From an uncultured Persicobacter sp. (lineage in GTDB: Bacteria > Bacteroidota > Bacteroidia > Cytophagales > Cyclobacteriaceae): a stretch of 64,000 nucleotides of DNA. The stretch lies in NCBI GenBank assembly GCA_947498325.1, contig CANMKE010000018.1, positions 1 to 64,000 of the forward strand, read 5' to 3'. The notes under the pieces are model-generated. The model saw only the letters and a list, made by a program, of their open reading frames with translations, was not told the origin of the DNA and searched no databases. How positions within the stretch are numbered: position 1 is the first letter of the stretch; the number at the start of each line of letters is the position of its first letter. Shown one piece after another: positions 18,691 through 28,327 of this stretch. The position numbers and the translations under genes are program-made.

Positions 18691-19644
18691 ATGATGAAGA
18701 TTGTCATTTTAGATGCTTCACCACTGGACAAAGACGGTGGTATTTCCTGGGAGCGCATTCAGGCGCTTGGGGAAGTTACGATTTACCCACGCACTTCGGC
18801 TGATCAGGTCGTGGAGCGGATACAGCAGGCTGAAGTGGTACTGACCAACAAGGTGGTGCTCGATGAGGCGATCCTCAGCCAATGCCCTACACTGAAGCAC
18901 ATTGCCGTGATGGCGACGGGCTTCAATATTATTGATGGCGCATATGCCAAATCCAAGGGCATCACGGTGTCCAATATCCCAGCATACAGCACAGACGCCG
19001 TGGCACAGCAGACTTTCGCCCTGATCCTTGGCCTGACCAACCACCTGCATCATCACAGTGAATTTGTTCGCTCCAATGATTGGGCAAAGCACGAGGATTT
19101 CGCCTTTTGGCACCAGCCCGTTTATGACCTCAAGGGAAAAACACTTGGACTTTATGGTTTTGGAACCATTGCTCAGGAGGTCGCCAAAATTGCCCTGGCC
19201 TTCGGTATGGAAGTCATCGCACATCGTCGATCTGACAAAACCATTGAGGGAGTCCGTTTGGTCAGCCTTGACGAGCTTTTGGCTGCATCAGATATCCTCA
19301 GCCTCCACGCTCCACTGACTGCCGAAAATAAAGATCTATTCGGTACGGAAAGTTTCAGCAAAATGAAAAAATCCGCCTTGCTGATTAACACCGCCCGAGG
19401 GCCACTGATCGACGAAATGGCACTGGCCAAGGCGCTGAACAGAGGTGAAATTGCGGGTGCTGGTCTCGATGTAATGTGCCAGGAACCTCCACAGCTGGAC
19501 CACCCCCTTTACAAGATTGAGCAATGCCTGATCAGCCCGCATATGGCCTGGGCATCGGTAGAATCTCGCCTGCGTCTGATGGATATTCTGGAGGCAAACA
19601 TCAAGGCTTATGCGAAGGGTGAACCTCAAAATATTGTAAACTGA
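18691..19644 (+). CDS. D-2-hydroxyacid dehydrogenase (glycerate dehydrogenase-like)
   Basis: The protein has 317 residues. The NAD-binding Rossmann motif is in KTLGLYGFGTIAQEVAKIA near residue 150. The active-site Arg is in LINTARGPLIDEMALAKAL near residue 232, the Glu in AGAGLDVMCQEPP near residue 262, and the catalytic His in CLISPHMAWASVESRLR near residue 287. This architecture fits HprA-type D-glycerate or hydroxypyruvate reductases. Substrate cannot be settled from sequence; glyoxylate/hydroxypyruvate are the usual ones. Either of two adjacent ATGs could be used. Confidence 0.9.
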   Translation: MMKIVILDASPLDKDGGISWERIQALGEVTIYPRTSADQVVERIQQAEVVLTNKVVLDEAILSQCPTLKHIAVMATGFNIIDGAYAKSKGITVSNIPAYSTDAVAQQTFALILGLTNHLHHHSEFVRSNDWAKHEDFAFWHQPVYDLKGKTLGLYGFGTIAQEVAKIALAFGMEVIAHRRSDKTIEGVRLVSLDELLAASDILSLHAPLTAENKDLFGTESFSKMKKSALLINTARGPLIDEMALAKALNRGEIAGAGLDVMCQEPPQLDHPLYKIEQCLISPHMAWASVESRLRLMDILEANIKAYAKGEPQNIVN

Positions 19645-19743
19645 CGTGTTCAGTTGAATATTCAGAAGAATGGTTTAAAAAAATGGGTAATCGAAGGCTG
19701 ACCTGCAACAGTGGGCAGAACTTTGACTACCCTTTTTCTTTTT

Positions 19744-20129
19744 GGGGCTGTTGCACAACCATAATCTGATTTTATATCACGAAATTTTATTTGGTCACTG
19801 TATGAGCTGACCTATGTGTCTGCCCGATTCACCATAATTTTTGTAGGGTTTGGATACACACATAGGTGCATCCGCAATGTCATTAAGTTAAGGATTTTGA
19901 GGGACACAGGTCTAAATTTGAAATGCTCGTAGAGGCGTTATTCTTAACGACTCACGTAACAATTTGAATAAATCTAAGAGGAAACCTATAAAATCACCAT
20001 TGAATTAGACGTTAAAAATAACGTCTCTACAGGATAATGCGCTTAACTTAATGACATTGGGCGCATCCGTGCAGCTAACGAAATAATCTTTTGTGCTAAA
20101 TTCATAGAACTGAGTTATGCGACAGCCCC
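19744..20129. mobile_element. Nested inverted-repeat element (386 bp), non-autonomous
   Basis: The outer ends are inverted: GGGGCTGTTGCACAAC at 19744-19759 and the imperfect complement at 20114-20129 (14 of 16 matching), resembling IS termini. Inside lies a second pair, AATGTCATTAAGTTAAG at 19876-19892 against its exact complement at 20042-20058. Inside that is a third, 19929-19949 against 20010-20030 (19 of 21 matching). No ORF is present. A direct repeat GCATCCG (19868-19874, 20063-20069) lies just outside the middle pair. It looks like miniature elements inserted one into another. Confidence 0.7.
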
Positions 20130-20242
20130 TGTAAGGCAATCATCCTTTAAAATTTCACCATTAAAACTTGGATGGAAATGTATTTAGTGGGTGGTTTTTA
20201 GGAGATATTTGTAGCTTTACGGTTCAATTTTTTCCTTTAAAT

Positions 20243-21187
20243 ATGAAACGCATTTATAGATCATTATTTTTCTGCGGACTAATTTCGGTGAGCCTTTTGG
20301 CCTGTACTGAAAAAAAAGAACAGAAATCAGCAGGTACAACCACGGAACAAGCACCGTCAGCAGTACCAGCCACCAAACCACAAGTCGCCGCCAAAGCGCC
20401 CGAGCTGAACAAGGTGATGGTTACTTTTCAGGGAGGAACCTACATGATGGGCTCCGATCAGTTTGCGCCTATTGAAGGCCCCGCACATCAGGTAACGGTG
20501 AAAGCCTTTAAAATGGATCGTGACCTGACGACCGTCGATGATTTCAGGAAGTTCGTTCAGGCCACGGGCTACCAAACCGATGCCGACAAGTTTGGCAACT
20601 CCATGGTGTTCAACTTCAGTACTGGACAATGGGCTTTAGTGGATGGTGCCAACTGGGAGTACCCAATGGGCCGCATGAACAAAGCCGCGCAGGGCGATAT
20701 GCCCGTTACGCAGGTCAGCTGGAAAGATGCCACCGCCTTTGCCCAATGGGCAGGTAAAAGATTACCGACTGAAGAGGAATGGGAATATGCGGTTCGCAAC
20801 TCAGGGAAATCGGATGCCATTTACCCTTGGGGCAATGAAGAGCAGCAGAAGGGAAAATATATGGCCAACACCTTTCAGGGAGAGCTGACCAAACCCAACC
20901 CAATGGATGGCTACCTTTTCACCAGTCCTGTGGGTACTTTTGGCCTTGCTCCATGCGGACTCACCGATGCTGTGGGGAATGTATGGCAGGTGATGCAAAA
21001 TGACATCTACCCTTTCGATGGCAAAGGCTTCCGTCAGCAATTATCAGGCAATAAAGTGATTCGCGGAGGCTCCTTTATGGCCGATGAAGCACGGGAAAAA
21101 GGGCATACCGTTTTTACTCGTCGCACAAAAGTTGCTGAAGACGCGACCTTCAATCAGGGGTTCCGTTGCGCACAAGACATCAACTAA
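20243..21187 (+). CDS. SUMF1/FGE-fold lipoprotein, probably not a formylglycine-generating enzyme
   Basis: ATG at 20243 is preferred over one 25 codons upstream because it gives a lipoprotein signal (MKRIYRSLFFCGLISVSLLA then Cys). A Ala/Thr/Pro-rich linker follows, then an FGE-sulfatase domain from about residue 60: GGTYMMGSDQFAPIEGP, MPVTQVSWKDATAFAQWAGK, RLPTEEEWEYAVR, GNVWQVMQND, VIRGGSFM and FNQGFRCAQD. The paired Cys of true FGEs near the C-terminus are absent; HTVFTRRTKVAED stands there. A structural or ligand-binding role at the outer membrane or periplasm (as for gliding or secretion SUMF1 proteins) is more likely than sulfatase activation. Confidence 0.85.
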   Translation: MKRIYRSLFFCGLISVSLLACTEKKEQKSAGTTTEQAPSAVPATKPQVAAKAPELNKVMVTFQGGTYMMGSDQFAPIEGPAHQVTVKAFKMDRDLTTVDDFRKFVQATGYQTDADKFGNSMVFNFSTGQWALVDGANWEYPMGRMNKAAQGDMPVTQVSWKDATAFAQWAGKRLPTEEEWEYAVRNSGKSDAIYPWGNEEQQKGKYMANTFQGELTKPNPMDGYLFTSPVGTFGLAPCGLTDAVGNVWQVMQNDIYPFDGKGFRQQLSGNKVIRGGSFMADEAREKGHTVFTRRTKVAEDATFNQGFRCAQDIN

Positions 21188-21220
21188 CCACTTTCCTTAA
21201 GTTGATGAAATCTGAAAATC

Positions 21221-21283
21221 TGAGCTCGGGCTTCACCGAGCTCAAAAAAAGGCCTGTTGCACAAATCTTGCAACAGGCCTTTT
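21221..21283 (+). terminator. Tandem terminator hairpins after the SUMF1 gene
   Basis: First hairpin: TGAGCTCGG pairs with CCGAGCTCA around GCTTCA, followed by A residues. Second: AAAGGCCTGTTGC pairs with GCAACAGGCCTTT around ACAAATCTT and ends in T residues. Confidence 0.8.
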
Positions 21284-21306
21284 CATTTCCGAAAATTAGC
21301 TTGTGT

Positions 21307-21468
21307 TCTGTCAATTGAATGATGTCTGTTTTTTATCCGAAGGAAAGTAAGACTGCCTTAATCGGTTAATGAAATGAACCAGAAACAAATCCTAAAACAC
21401 CTCAACATCAAGAACAATATTGGTTGACGATTGACCGATAAGACAGACCATCATTGACAAATCATTCG
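21307..21468. mobile_element. Miniature interspersed repeat, copy A (162 bp)
   Basis: Begins TCTGTCAATTGAATGATG and ends CATTGACAAATCATTCG. Both ends are nearly identical to those of a second copy at 50594-50768, and the interior shares an ATGAACC...CCTAAAA stretch. The two ends are partly inverted relative to each other (TGTCAATTGAATGATGTCTG against CAGACCATCATTGACA). There is no ORF, so it is a MITE-like intergenic element. Confidence 0.7.
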
Positions 21469-21501
21469 TGGTACGAACTGTAAATGTCGCATGATTACGA
21501 C

Positions 21502-23907
21502 TTACCAGTCTCCGCCGCTGCCTTCCATGCCTCCACCTCGGCCATTACGCTTCACTTTATAATTATTGATTCGGTAACTGAGTGTTCCCTCGATAAACGT
21601 TCGGGCATCGAGCAAAGAGTAGTTGTTGAAATTTTCGCCAGAGGTAAAGCTCTCCCGCTGAAAGGTTCCAAAGATATTTCTTCCTGAAAGCGTCAGCGAC
21701 AACTGGTTTTTAATCAGCTCTTGTTTAATAGCCATATTCGCCGTGAAAGTGGCCGATCGTTCCCCTTGCGCAATAATTGTTGGTGCATTGTACTGCATTC
21801 CAAACTGCAGTTTGGTGGTTGGCAAAACGGTGAAATCATTATTGAAACGTACCGATCCTGTAATGTTACTACGGTCAAAACTACGCCCCTCAAACTCTCC
21901 CGTCAGTCGGTAAGTTCCAAAATTCCCCGACAGGTTCATGTTCCACCACTTGGCCACAGGCCCACTGATCATCAGCTCCACACCTGTGGTATGTTCTTCC
22001 CCGACATTTTCAGGCATGGAAAGGAAAATATCTTCCTGAAATACCGACTGCACCCATTGCACACTGTTTTCTGTCATGCGGTAATAGCCTTCCAAAGAAA
22101 ACATAAAATCGGCAATATTCTTCTGGTAGCCCAACTCCATCGAGTGGATATATTCTGGCAACAAATCTGGATTACCCGACCGCACATTATACTGATCCCT
22201 GAAAGTCAGGAAAGGCTCCAGATAGTAGGATCGTGGACGGTTAATGCGCTTGGAATAGCTCAGCATTAATTGTTGCTGATGCGGCAACTGGTAAGAAAAG
22301 TGTGCCGTTGGAAAATAATCGAAGCGATTCACTTCAAAATCTTCATTGGTATCAAGAATACTCACCTGACGGTCTGTGTACTCTCCTCGGAGCCCCAACT
22401 GATAGCCAAAGTCGCTCAATTTTCCATTGAACATCCCATATACTGCCTGAATATTTCTGTAAAACTCATTGCGGTAACTGAACTCGTCCTGCAGATCCCA
22501 GTCCACAGAAGGCTCCGTCCTGAAAGAGATTTCATTGTTTCCCGACGTTTGTTCAAAACGGCCCTGATACCCCAGCTCAAGCTTATTGTTTTCGGCAATC
22601 GGTAATACATAATCCGCCTTCACTCGCCACTCCTGCCCTTGTTTTTCCTCCGTCGACAGCTGGGCAGGTCGTTCATAAGCACCACTTGCGGTAGTATTCA
22701 CCCCTCGGTCAAACTGATTCATATCACTGCCACGGTACATCCCTACGATGTCAAGCGTATGGCCTTCTTTTGTAAATTTATGCTGATAATTGAAGTCCGC
22801 AGAAAGGTAACGCCAATCAATATTCCCCTCCTGGTCCGATTCCGACAATACACGGTCCTGTTCTATGCCATTAATGGTGGTGGTATTAATAATGTCAGTA
22901 TTTGACTGGGAGCCCATACCAAAACGCCCCGCACTAACCATCAGCGTTACCAGATCGTTGTCTGAAAGGTTATAGTCAAAGCCACCTTTCACGCTGTAAG
23001 GATCGAACCATCGGCTACGGTCACCTTCTTGCCGAACCGTATAGGTGGTGTCGCCAAAATAACTGTTATTCTCCGACTCACTTTTCCCTGCACGTACCCG
23101 CTTGTTGTAGTCGCCACCAAAGTAAAGATTCCATTTCTTCACCTTATAAGTGAACATCGCATCGGCCCCGAGTCTGCCGAGGTTTCCTCCATGCAAATTG
23201 GCGACACCAGAAAATCCCTTTACTTTCTTTTTAGTGATGATATTGATAATCCCCGCAGTACCGTCGGGGTCATATTTTGCGGAAGGGTTGGTGATCACTT
23301 CAATTTTTTCAATGGTCGAGGCAGGCAACTGCTGCAAGGCTTCAGAACCTGTAAATACCGACGGACGCCCATCAATAAAAACGGTAAAATTTGTTGAACC
23401 CCGAAGGCTGACATTCCCCTCGGCATCCACGGCCACAGCAGGCAAATTTTCGAGCACCTCTACTGCTGTTCCCCCAAGGGCGGTAGAAATTGCCGCCACA
23501 TTCAGCACTTTACGGTCAATGTTATAATCCACAGCTGCGCGTTTGGCTTTCACCTCCACGCCGTCCATCACCTGTACCGAAGGAACCACTGAAAGCGTTC
23601 CCGCATTAAAAGACGGCTTGCTGAGTTCAAAAGTGGCAGTTTCAAGGGTTTCATACCCCATAAATTTCACCTTGATCAAGTACTTTCCTGCTGTAAGCCC
23701 CTTGACGGTAAACTTCCCCTGACTGTCTGAAATTGCCCCCGAGAGCATTTCATCGGAATCCGCCGCATGCACCATCACGGAGGCATAAGGCAAAGCCGAT
23801 TTGGTTTCGGCATCAATAAGGATCCCCTTGACGGTTCGGTTGGCTTGTGCCGAAACATTCAGACTAAAAATAAGGAATAAAAGGGATAGGAAAAGCGACC
23901 TGATCAT
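21502..23907 (-). CDS. TonB-dependent receptor with carboxypeptidase-regulatory domain
   Basis: The ATG at 23907 gives MIRSLFLSLLFLIFSLNVSA, a clean signal peptide, and an 801-residue precursor. The parts are a regulatory-like domain (TVKGILIDAETKSALPYASV), a plug (GTAVEVLENLPAVAVDAEGN, FIDGRPSVFTGSEALQQLP, ITNPSAKYDPDGTAGIINI) and an outer-membrane beta-barrel protein family (OMP_b-brl_3) barrel. The C-terminal tail is Arg/Gly-rich (VKRNGRGGGMEGSGGDW) instead of a terminal aromatic strand. This subgroup is often linked to metal or siderophore uptake or to unknown ligands. An AraC-type regulator lies upstream on the same strand. Confidence 0.88.
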   Translation of the reverse strand: MIRSLFLSLLFLIFSLNVSAQANRTVKGILIDAETKSALPYASVMVHAADSDEMLSGAISDSQGKFTVKGLTAGKYLIKVKFMGYETLETATFELSKPSFNAGTLSVVPSVQVMDGVEVKAKRAAVDYNIDRKVLNVAAISTALGGTAVEVLENLPAVAVDAEGNVSLRGSTNFTVFIDGRPSVFTGSEALQQLPASTIEKIEVITNPSAKYDPDGTAGIINIITKKKVKGFSGVANLHGGNLGRLGADAMFTYKVKKWNLYFGGDYNKRVRAGKSESENNSYFGDTTYTVRQEGDRSRWFDPYSVKGGFDYNLSDNDLVTLMVSAGRFGMGSQSNTDIINTTTINGIEQDRVLSESDQEGNIDWRYLSADFNYQHKFTKEGHTLDIVGMYRGSDMNQFDRGVNTTASGAYERPAQLSTEEKQGQEWRVKADYVLPIAENNKLELGYQGRFEQTSGNNEISFRTEPSVDWDLQDEFSYRNEFYRNIQAVYGMFNGKLSDFGYQLGLRGEYTDRQVSILDTNEDFEVNRFDYFPTAHFSYQLPHQQQLMLSYSKRINRPRSYYLEPFLTFRDQYNVRSGNPDLLPEYIHSMELGYQKNIADFMFSLEGYYRMTENSVQWVQSVFQEDIFLSMPENVGEEHTTGVELMISGPVAKWWNMNLSGNFGTYRLTGEFEGRSFDRSNITGSVRFNNDFTVLPTTKLQFGMQYNAPTIIAQGERSATFTANMAIKQELIKNQLSLTLSGRNIFGTFQRESFTSGENFNNYSLLDARTFIEGTLSYRINNYKVKRNGRGGGMEGSGGDW

Positions 23908-24218
23908 TGGGGTTGAGTTCTTTTGTTGGTTAAGATAAACTGTGAACGATAATGAATCGATAAACACCTTGCACTACATTTTGTAGATGCAAAAAGATTT
24001 TCATCAATTAAATACAGATAATACGCAATTTAACAGCGATTTCATCAGCTACCCAAGCCTCCCCACTATATATTTTATCTATACCTTATAGAGTCCTATA
24101 AATGTCAGATCACAGACCAAATCCCACGACTTCAGCCGCGGTGTTTTTACCCCCCTGTTGCTACGCAAAAAGCCCAAAGTTTCCTTTGAGCTCCTCATTC
24201 TTTTTTGCTGAATTATTT
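23908..24218. other. Intergenic region between AraC gene and TonB receptor gene
   Basis: About 310 bp. It contains an imperfect palindrome TTGCACTACA/TGTAGATGCAA at 23969-23993, about 60 bp upstream of the receptor start and a possible operator. It also holds the terminator of the AraC gene at 24167-24192. No gene is seen. Confidence 0.5.
24167..24192 (-). terminator. Terminator of the AraC-family gene
   Basis: Read leftward, AGCTCAAAG pairs imperfectly with CTTTGGGCT around GAAA, followed by TTTTT. Confidence 0.55.
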
Positions 24219-25232
24219 TTAGGCCACGACCAATTCTGCCTCCTTTTCTTCGAGCAAGCCCGCTTTAATGCCTTTTGGCCCAACGCCAAATTTCTTCTTG
24301 ATTGCGGCAGAAAATTGTCCCATATGCACATAACCCACACGCTGCCCTACCACATTAATCGGCCAGTCGGTTGTTTCCAGCATATTTTTCGCTTTCGTCA
24401 GTCGGTAATCTTTGATAAACTGATACATACTGGTATGAAAAACCTGCTTAAACATTTTTCTCAGCATGGTTTCACTAATCCCACATTCACGGCTCAGCTC
24501 ATACTGGCTTGGTGGGTTCAGGTAATTTTCCACCATCAGCTCTTTGGCCTTAATGACAATATCCATCTTGTCGTCGTCGAGTAACGGTGGCGCTTTCTCA
24601 TTATGAATCGCCAAAGTCCCTTCGGTAATCTGCTTAACGAACATCACCAACAGCTCATAAGCCTTCGCCTTGGCCTGATAATACGCCAATGCACCATTCA
24701 TCTGTTCCAGCAAGCCCATCGACAGGGCGCGCATTTCATCCGATACGGCCTGCTCTATCGTGTAAGGCTCATCGTTCAATATTTTTTTCGACAGCGAATG
24801 CTTAGGCCCCAAGGCTTCAACCATCAGGGATTTTTTCACCCGAAGGGTAAACTGGCGGTACCAATAGCCATTCGGGAAATAGATTTCACTGTCCTGATTG
24901 GAGAAAAACAAACCTGCTTTTGGCTCTGCCGAAGGCTTACTTTCTTTATCTGTGTTTTTCCATGGCGTGGGGTGCTCAATACTGAAATACAACATACAAT
25001 AATCTGAACGCTGGCTGGCCTGCCGTTGTACTAAAAGTTCTTTTTCAAAATAGGCAGACGAACGGGCAATTTCCATATCCTCAAAACTGAAGTACCTAAA
25101 AGAGCCAAAGTCTTTCTTCTCCCACAAATTCTGTGAGATTTTCCCTCCAAAGTGATATTGAAGGTATTTTGCCATTTGCACTGCTTTTGACGGCTGATAA
25201 GTCAGTACTTTTAGTTTATCGAAGTTTCTCAT
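24219..25232 (-). CDS. AraC-family transcriptional regulator, PchR-like
   Basis: The protein has 337 residues. The C-terminal double HTH is clear from about residue 235: SQYELSRECGISETMLRKMF, then MYQFIKDYRLTKAKNMLETT and NVVGQRVGYVHMGQFSAAIK, ending with GVGPKGIKAG. The N-terminal 220 residues form a divergent ligand-sensing part of the type seen in regulators of siderophore or TonB receptor genes. It precedes the TonB receptor gene on the same strand, so it is the obvious candidate controller. The effector is unknown. Confidence 0.87.
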   Translation of the reverse strand: MRNFDKLKVLTYQPSKAVQMAKYLQYHFGGKISQNLWEKKDFGSFRYFSFEDMEIARSSAYFEKELLVQRQASQRSDYCMLYFSIEHPTPWKNTDKESKPSAEPKAGLFFSNQDSEIYFPNGYWYRQFTLRVKKSLMVEALGPKHSLSKKILNDEPYTIEQAVSDEMRALSMGLLEQMNGALAYYQAKAKAYELLVMFVKQITEGTLAIHNEKAPPLLDDDKMDIVIKAKELMVENYLNPPSQYELSRECGISETMLRKMFKQVFHTSMYQFIKDYRLTKAKNMLETTDWPINVVGQRVGYVHMGQFSAAIKKKFGVGPKGIKAGLLEEKEAELVVA

Positions 25233-25655
25233 TTTCTTGTCAAATTATTGTTTGAGTTAAAAGCAACCACACGTAGATCATCTTTCAAAATGATAAAGCT
25301 TACAGACTTAGGCCTCATTGCCTGACTTACCAATTTTGGATATTCTAAATAACCTCCCACACCCATAACAGTGCATAATCTATCCAAAAACAACAATAAT
25401 CGATATGCATAAGGCGAATAAAAATGCTCATAAAGACCGATCAGCAATTTCTGAACTTAAACGATCAGCTTCAAAACTGCCCTTCACAGAGCTCAATGGC
25501 CTATTTTGATCGAAAGCATACTGATTGATTTTGACCAATATTTTTTGAAAAATTTTTATGGACACCCCCTATTTTAGATCAGGAACAATAGCCTGATCCG
25601 CAAAAAAAGTCCATAGCTTCATTGTTTTTCAGCCTGAAGCACTTTAGTATTGATC
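25233..25655. other. Intergenic region, nothing recognised
   Basis: About 420 bp of AT-rich sequence between divergent genes. No RNA, repeat or confident promoter element was identified. Confidence 0.4.
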
Positions 25656-26312
25656 ATGGAGCAGATCGGAAAAATCATTCGCATTCAAGAGGCCGAACAA
25701 TGTGGGACTATTGCATTGCCTACTGGAGCGCACTATTCTTTTCAGTTTAATGAATTGAAGGGTGTCAGTCCACAACATCAAAGCCCTGTTATTTTTATTG
25801 CTGAACACGAACAGGCAACAAATATCCGCGAAGTTTTTTTCAGCAGGGATCAACAGTTAGTCGCCGACCGCCCCGACCACAGTCACCTGCACCGAAATGT
25901 ACGGCAGCTTTTACCGAAAGCGTTAATGCAAATCAGCTTGATGGATCGGTTCACGGTCGAGAAAACCGTCCATTTTCCTGAAAATATCGGCCTACAGGAA
26001 TGTGTCCCCACCATTGCCGAGGATGATGTTTTTTATGCCGTACGGGAACACCGAAAAGGGCACAGTCGATTTGTCAGAAATAAAACTCCCCTGCCGACCA
26101 ACGCCCTGACGGTCATTCTGAAAAAACATGCGCAACATTACCGCATCCTGACCTGCTTCTTCGGCCCCAAAGCAACCGTGGAGCCTTTCGATAAACGGGC
26201 CAACCGACAAGCGTATGACTTTTGGAAAAACCATGCCTTGGTCGAAGGTGCTGATCCTTATGACCCCGACACAGTAACGAGCGAATGCCCGTGGAAAATT
26301 CCCTCAAAATAA
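25656..26312 (+). CDS. Unknown protein with cold-shock-like N-terminus
   Basis: ATG at 25656 is used rather than a TTG two codons upstream, giving 218 residues. Residues 1-60 (MEQIGKIIRIQEAEQCGTIA, then YSFQFNELKG and VIFIAEHEQATNI) have the spacing of an OB-fold cold-shock-like domain. The C-terminal half (KGHSRFVRNKTPLPTNALTV, HYRILTCFFGPKATVEPFD, NRQAYDFWKNHALV) is compact and basic and resembles uncharacterised domains I cannot name. There is no signal peptide. It stands alone between AraC and fumarase genes. A nucleic-acid-binding role is only a guess. Confidence 0.65.
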   Translation: MEQIGKIIRIQEAEQCGTIALPTGAHYSFQFNELKGVSPQHQSPVIFIAEHEQATNIREVFFSRDQQLVADRPDHSHLHRNVRQLLPKALMQISLMDRFTVEKTVHFPENIGLQECVPTIAEDDVFYAVREHRKGHSRFVRNKTPLPTNALTVILKKHAQHYRILTCFFGPKATVEPFDKRANRQAYDFWKNHALVEGADPYDPDTVTSECPWKIPSK

Positions 26313-26701
26313 CCAACTGCAACACCTGCATTTTACAGCGCCTCTGAACACAGCAGCAGAGGGTTTATATGCATTAAAGTAACTTGAAAAAGGAAATGAA
26401 TGGTGATGTGAGCCGTTCAAAAATAATGGCACACGGCATTGGTCACTAATATTCTGACATTGGAAATGGAAGCAGAAAGGCCGTAGCCCCAAAAGCTCAA
26501 AATTTAAATATTCAAGGGTTAATTTTTCTGTTAAATATTGAAAAATCACACTATATATGAGATAACTCATAGTCATATTTTCCCCGATCAAGCTATATTT
26601 GTTCAAGGAGAACAACCTTTGGGCGCAATTTCTCACCCACATCGCTGCTCTTTCATACAGAAATTTTTTAAGAGAACAATAAACCAAAAGCATTTGAAAT
26701 A
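26313..26701. promoter_or_regulatory. Upstream region of fumarase gene
   Basis: About 390 bp without a gene. TATATTTG at 26594-26601 matches the TAnnTTTG -7 motif, 101 bp before the fumarase ATG; no clear -33 TTG is at the right distance. Confidence 0.45.
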
Positions 26702-28306
26702 ATGGCTGAGTTTAAATATCAAGAAACCTTCCCTTTGGGCAAAGACGACACAAAATATCGCCTGATTACCAAAGATTATGTATCAACTGTTGAGTTTGAT
26801 GGTCGAAAAATTTTAAAGGTAGATCCTGAAGCCCTGACCGTTTTGGCGAAAGAGGCGATGGCTGATGTTTCTTTTTACCTGAGATCGAGTCACCTTGAAA
26901 AAGTGGCTAAAATTCTTGAAGATCCTGAAGCAACCGATAACGACCGCTTTGTGGCCTACACCTTATTACAAAATGCCAAAACTGCCGCAGATGGTCAGCT
27001 GCCTTCGTGTCAGGATACTGGTACGGCCATTGTAATGGGAAAAAAAGGAGAAGATGTTTATACGGGTGCGGATGATAAAGCCTTTCTTTCCAAAGGGATT
27101 TTCAACACCTATGCCGAGCGCAACCTGCGGTATTCGCAAGTCGTGCCATTGAGCATGTTCGAGGAAAAAAATACAGGAACAAACCTGCCAGCACAGATCG
27201 ACCTTTATGCCAAAGGCGGTAATTCTTACGATTTCCTTTTCCTTGCCAAAGGTGGGGGATCTGCCAATAAATCCTACTTGTTTCAGGAAACAAAGGCTTT
27301 ACTGAATGAGAAATCGCTGACAGAATTTGTCAAAAATAAAATTAAAAGCATCGGTACTGCTGCCTGCCCACCATATCACCTCGCTTTTGTGATTGGTGGA
27401 TCGTCGGCGGAAACCAACCTGAAGGTGGTCAAGCAGGCTTCGGCAGGCTACCTTGATAACCTCCCTACTGAAGGAAGCATTGACGGGCAGGCTTTCCGCG
27501 ATTTGGAGTGGGAAGAAAAAATTCAGAAAATCTGTCAGGAATCTTCGATTGGAGCGCAGTTCGGTGGTAAATATTTCACGCACGATGTTCGCGTGATCCG
27601 CTTGTTCCGCCATGCGGCATCCTGCCCTGTAGGTTTGGGCGTGAGCTGTTCTGCGGATAGAAATATCAAGGCGAAAATTACTGAAGAAGGCCTTTTTGTC
27701 GAGCAACTGGAGCAAAACCCTGGCCGTTTGTTGCCTGCTGTGGCACCAAACCTTGAAAAGCCTGTGGAGATCGACCTTGACCGTCCGATGAAAGAGGTTT
27801 TGGCAGAACTGACCAAGCACCCGATCAAAACCCGACTGAAATTAAGCGGTACGCTGATCGTTGCCCGTGATATTGCCCACGCACAAATTAAAGCGATGCT
27901 TGACCGCGGTGAAGCCATGCCAGAATATTTCAAAAATCACCCTGTCTATTATGCAGGCCCTGCAAAGACGCCAGAAGGGATGCCTTCGGGATCTTTCGGC
28001 CCAACAACGGCAGGCAGAATGGACCCTTATGTTGGTGAATTCCAGTCGCACGGCGGATCGATGATCATGCTGGCCAAAGGTAACCGTTCTCAGCAAGTAA
28101 CTGACGCCTGTAAAACACATGGCGGCTTCTACCTTGGTTCTATTGGTGGGCCTGCGGCAATCCTTGCCAAAGAAAATATCAAATCCGTAGAAGTGGTTGA
28201 CTTCCCAGAACTGGGAATGGAAGCGGTTCGAAAAATCCGAATTGAGAACTTCCCAGCCTTCATCATTGTTGATGATAAAGGCAATGATTTCTTTGCTGAC
28301 CTTTAA
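26702..28306 (+). CDS. fumA: Class I fumarate hydratase (iron-sulfur fumarase)
   Basis: The protein has 534 residues, the length of two-domain class I fumarases. Iron-sulfur ligands are visible as [10 protein letters not shown] (near residue 103), [12 protein letters not shown] (near 220) and [18 protein letters not shown] (near 307). The C-terminal beta domain carries [20 protein letters not shown], the conserved substrate-binding stretch. It hydrates fumarate to malate in the TCA cycle. It is monocistronic, with its own terminator. The symbol is by family; the closest Bacteroidota name may be fumB or simply fumarase. Confidence 0.95.
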   Translation: MAEFKYQETFPLGKDDTKYRLITKDYVSTVEFDGRKILKVDPEALTVLAKEAMADVSFYLRSSHLEKVAKILEDPEATDNDRFVAYTLLQNAKTAADGQLPSCQDTGTAIVMGKKGEDVYTGADDKAFLSKGIFNTYAERNLRYSQVVPLSMFEEKNTGTNLPAQIDLYAKGGNSYDFLFLAKGGGSANKSYLFQETKALLNEKSLTEFVKNKIKSIGTAACPPYHLAFVIGGSSAETNLKVVKQASAGYLDNLPTEGSIDGQAFRDLEWEEKIQKICQESSIGAQFGGKYFTHDVRVIRLFRHAASCPVGLGVSCSADRNIKAKITEEGLFVEQLEQNPGRLLPAVAPNLEKPVEIDLDRPMKEVLAELTKHPIKTRLKLSGTLIVARDIAHAQIKAMLDRGEAMPEYFKNHPVYYAGPAKTPEGMPSGSFGPTTAGRMDPYVGEFQSHGGSMIMLAKGNRSQQVTDACKTHGGFYLGSIGGPAAILAKENIKSVEVVDFPELGMEAVRKIRIENFPAFIIVDDKGNDFFADL

Positions 28307-28327
28307 GGAAGCGCTGAATACTGCTAA

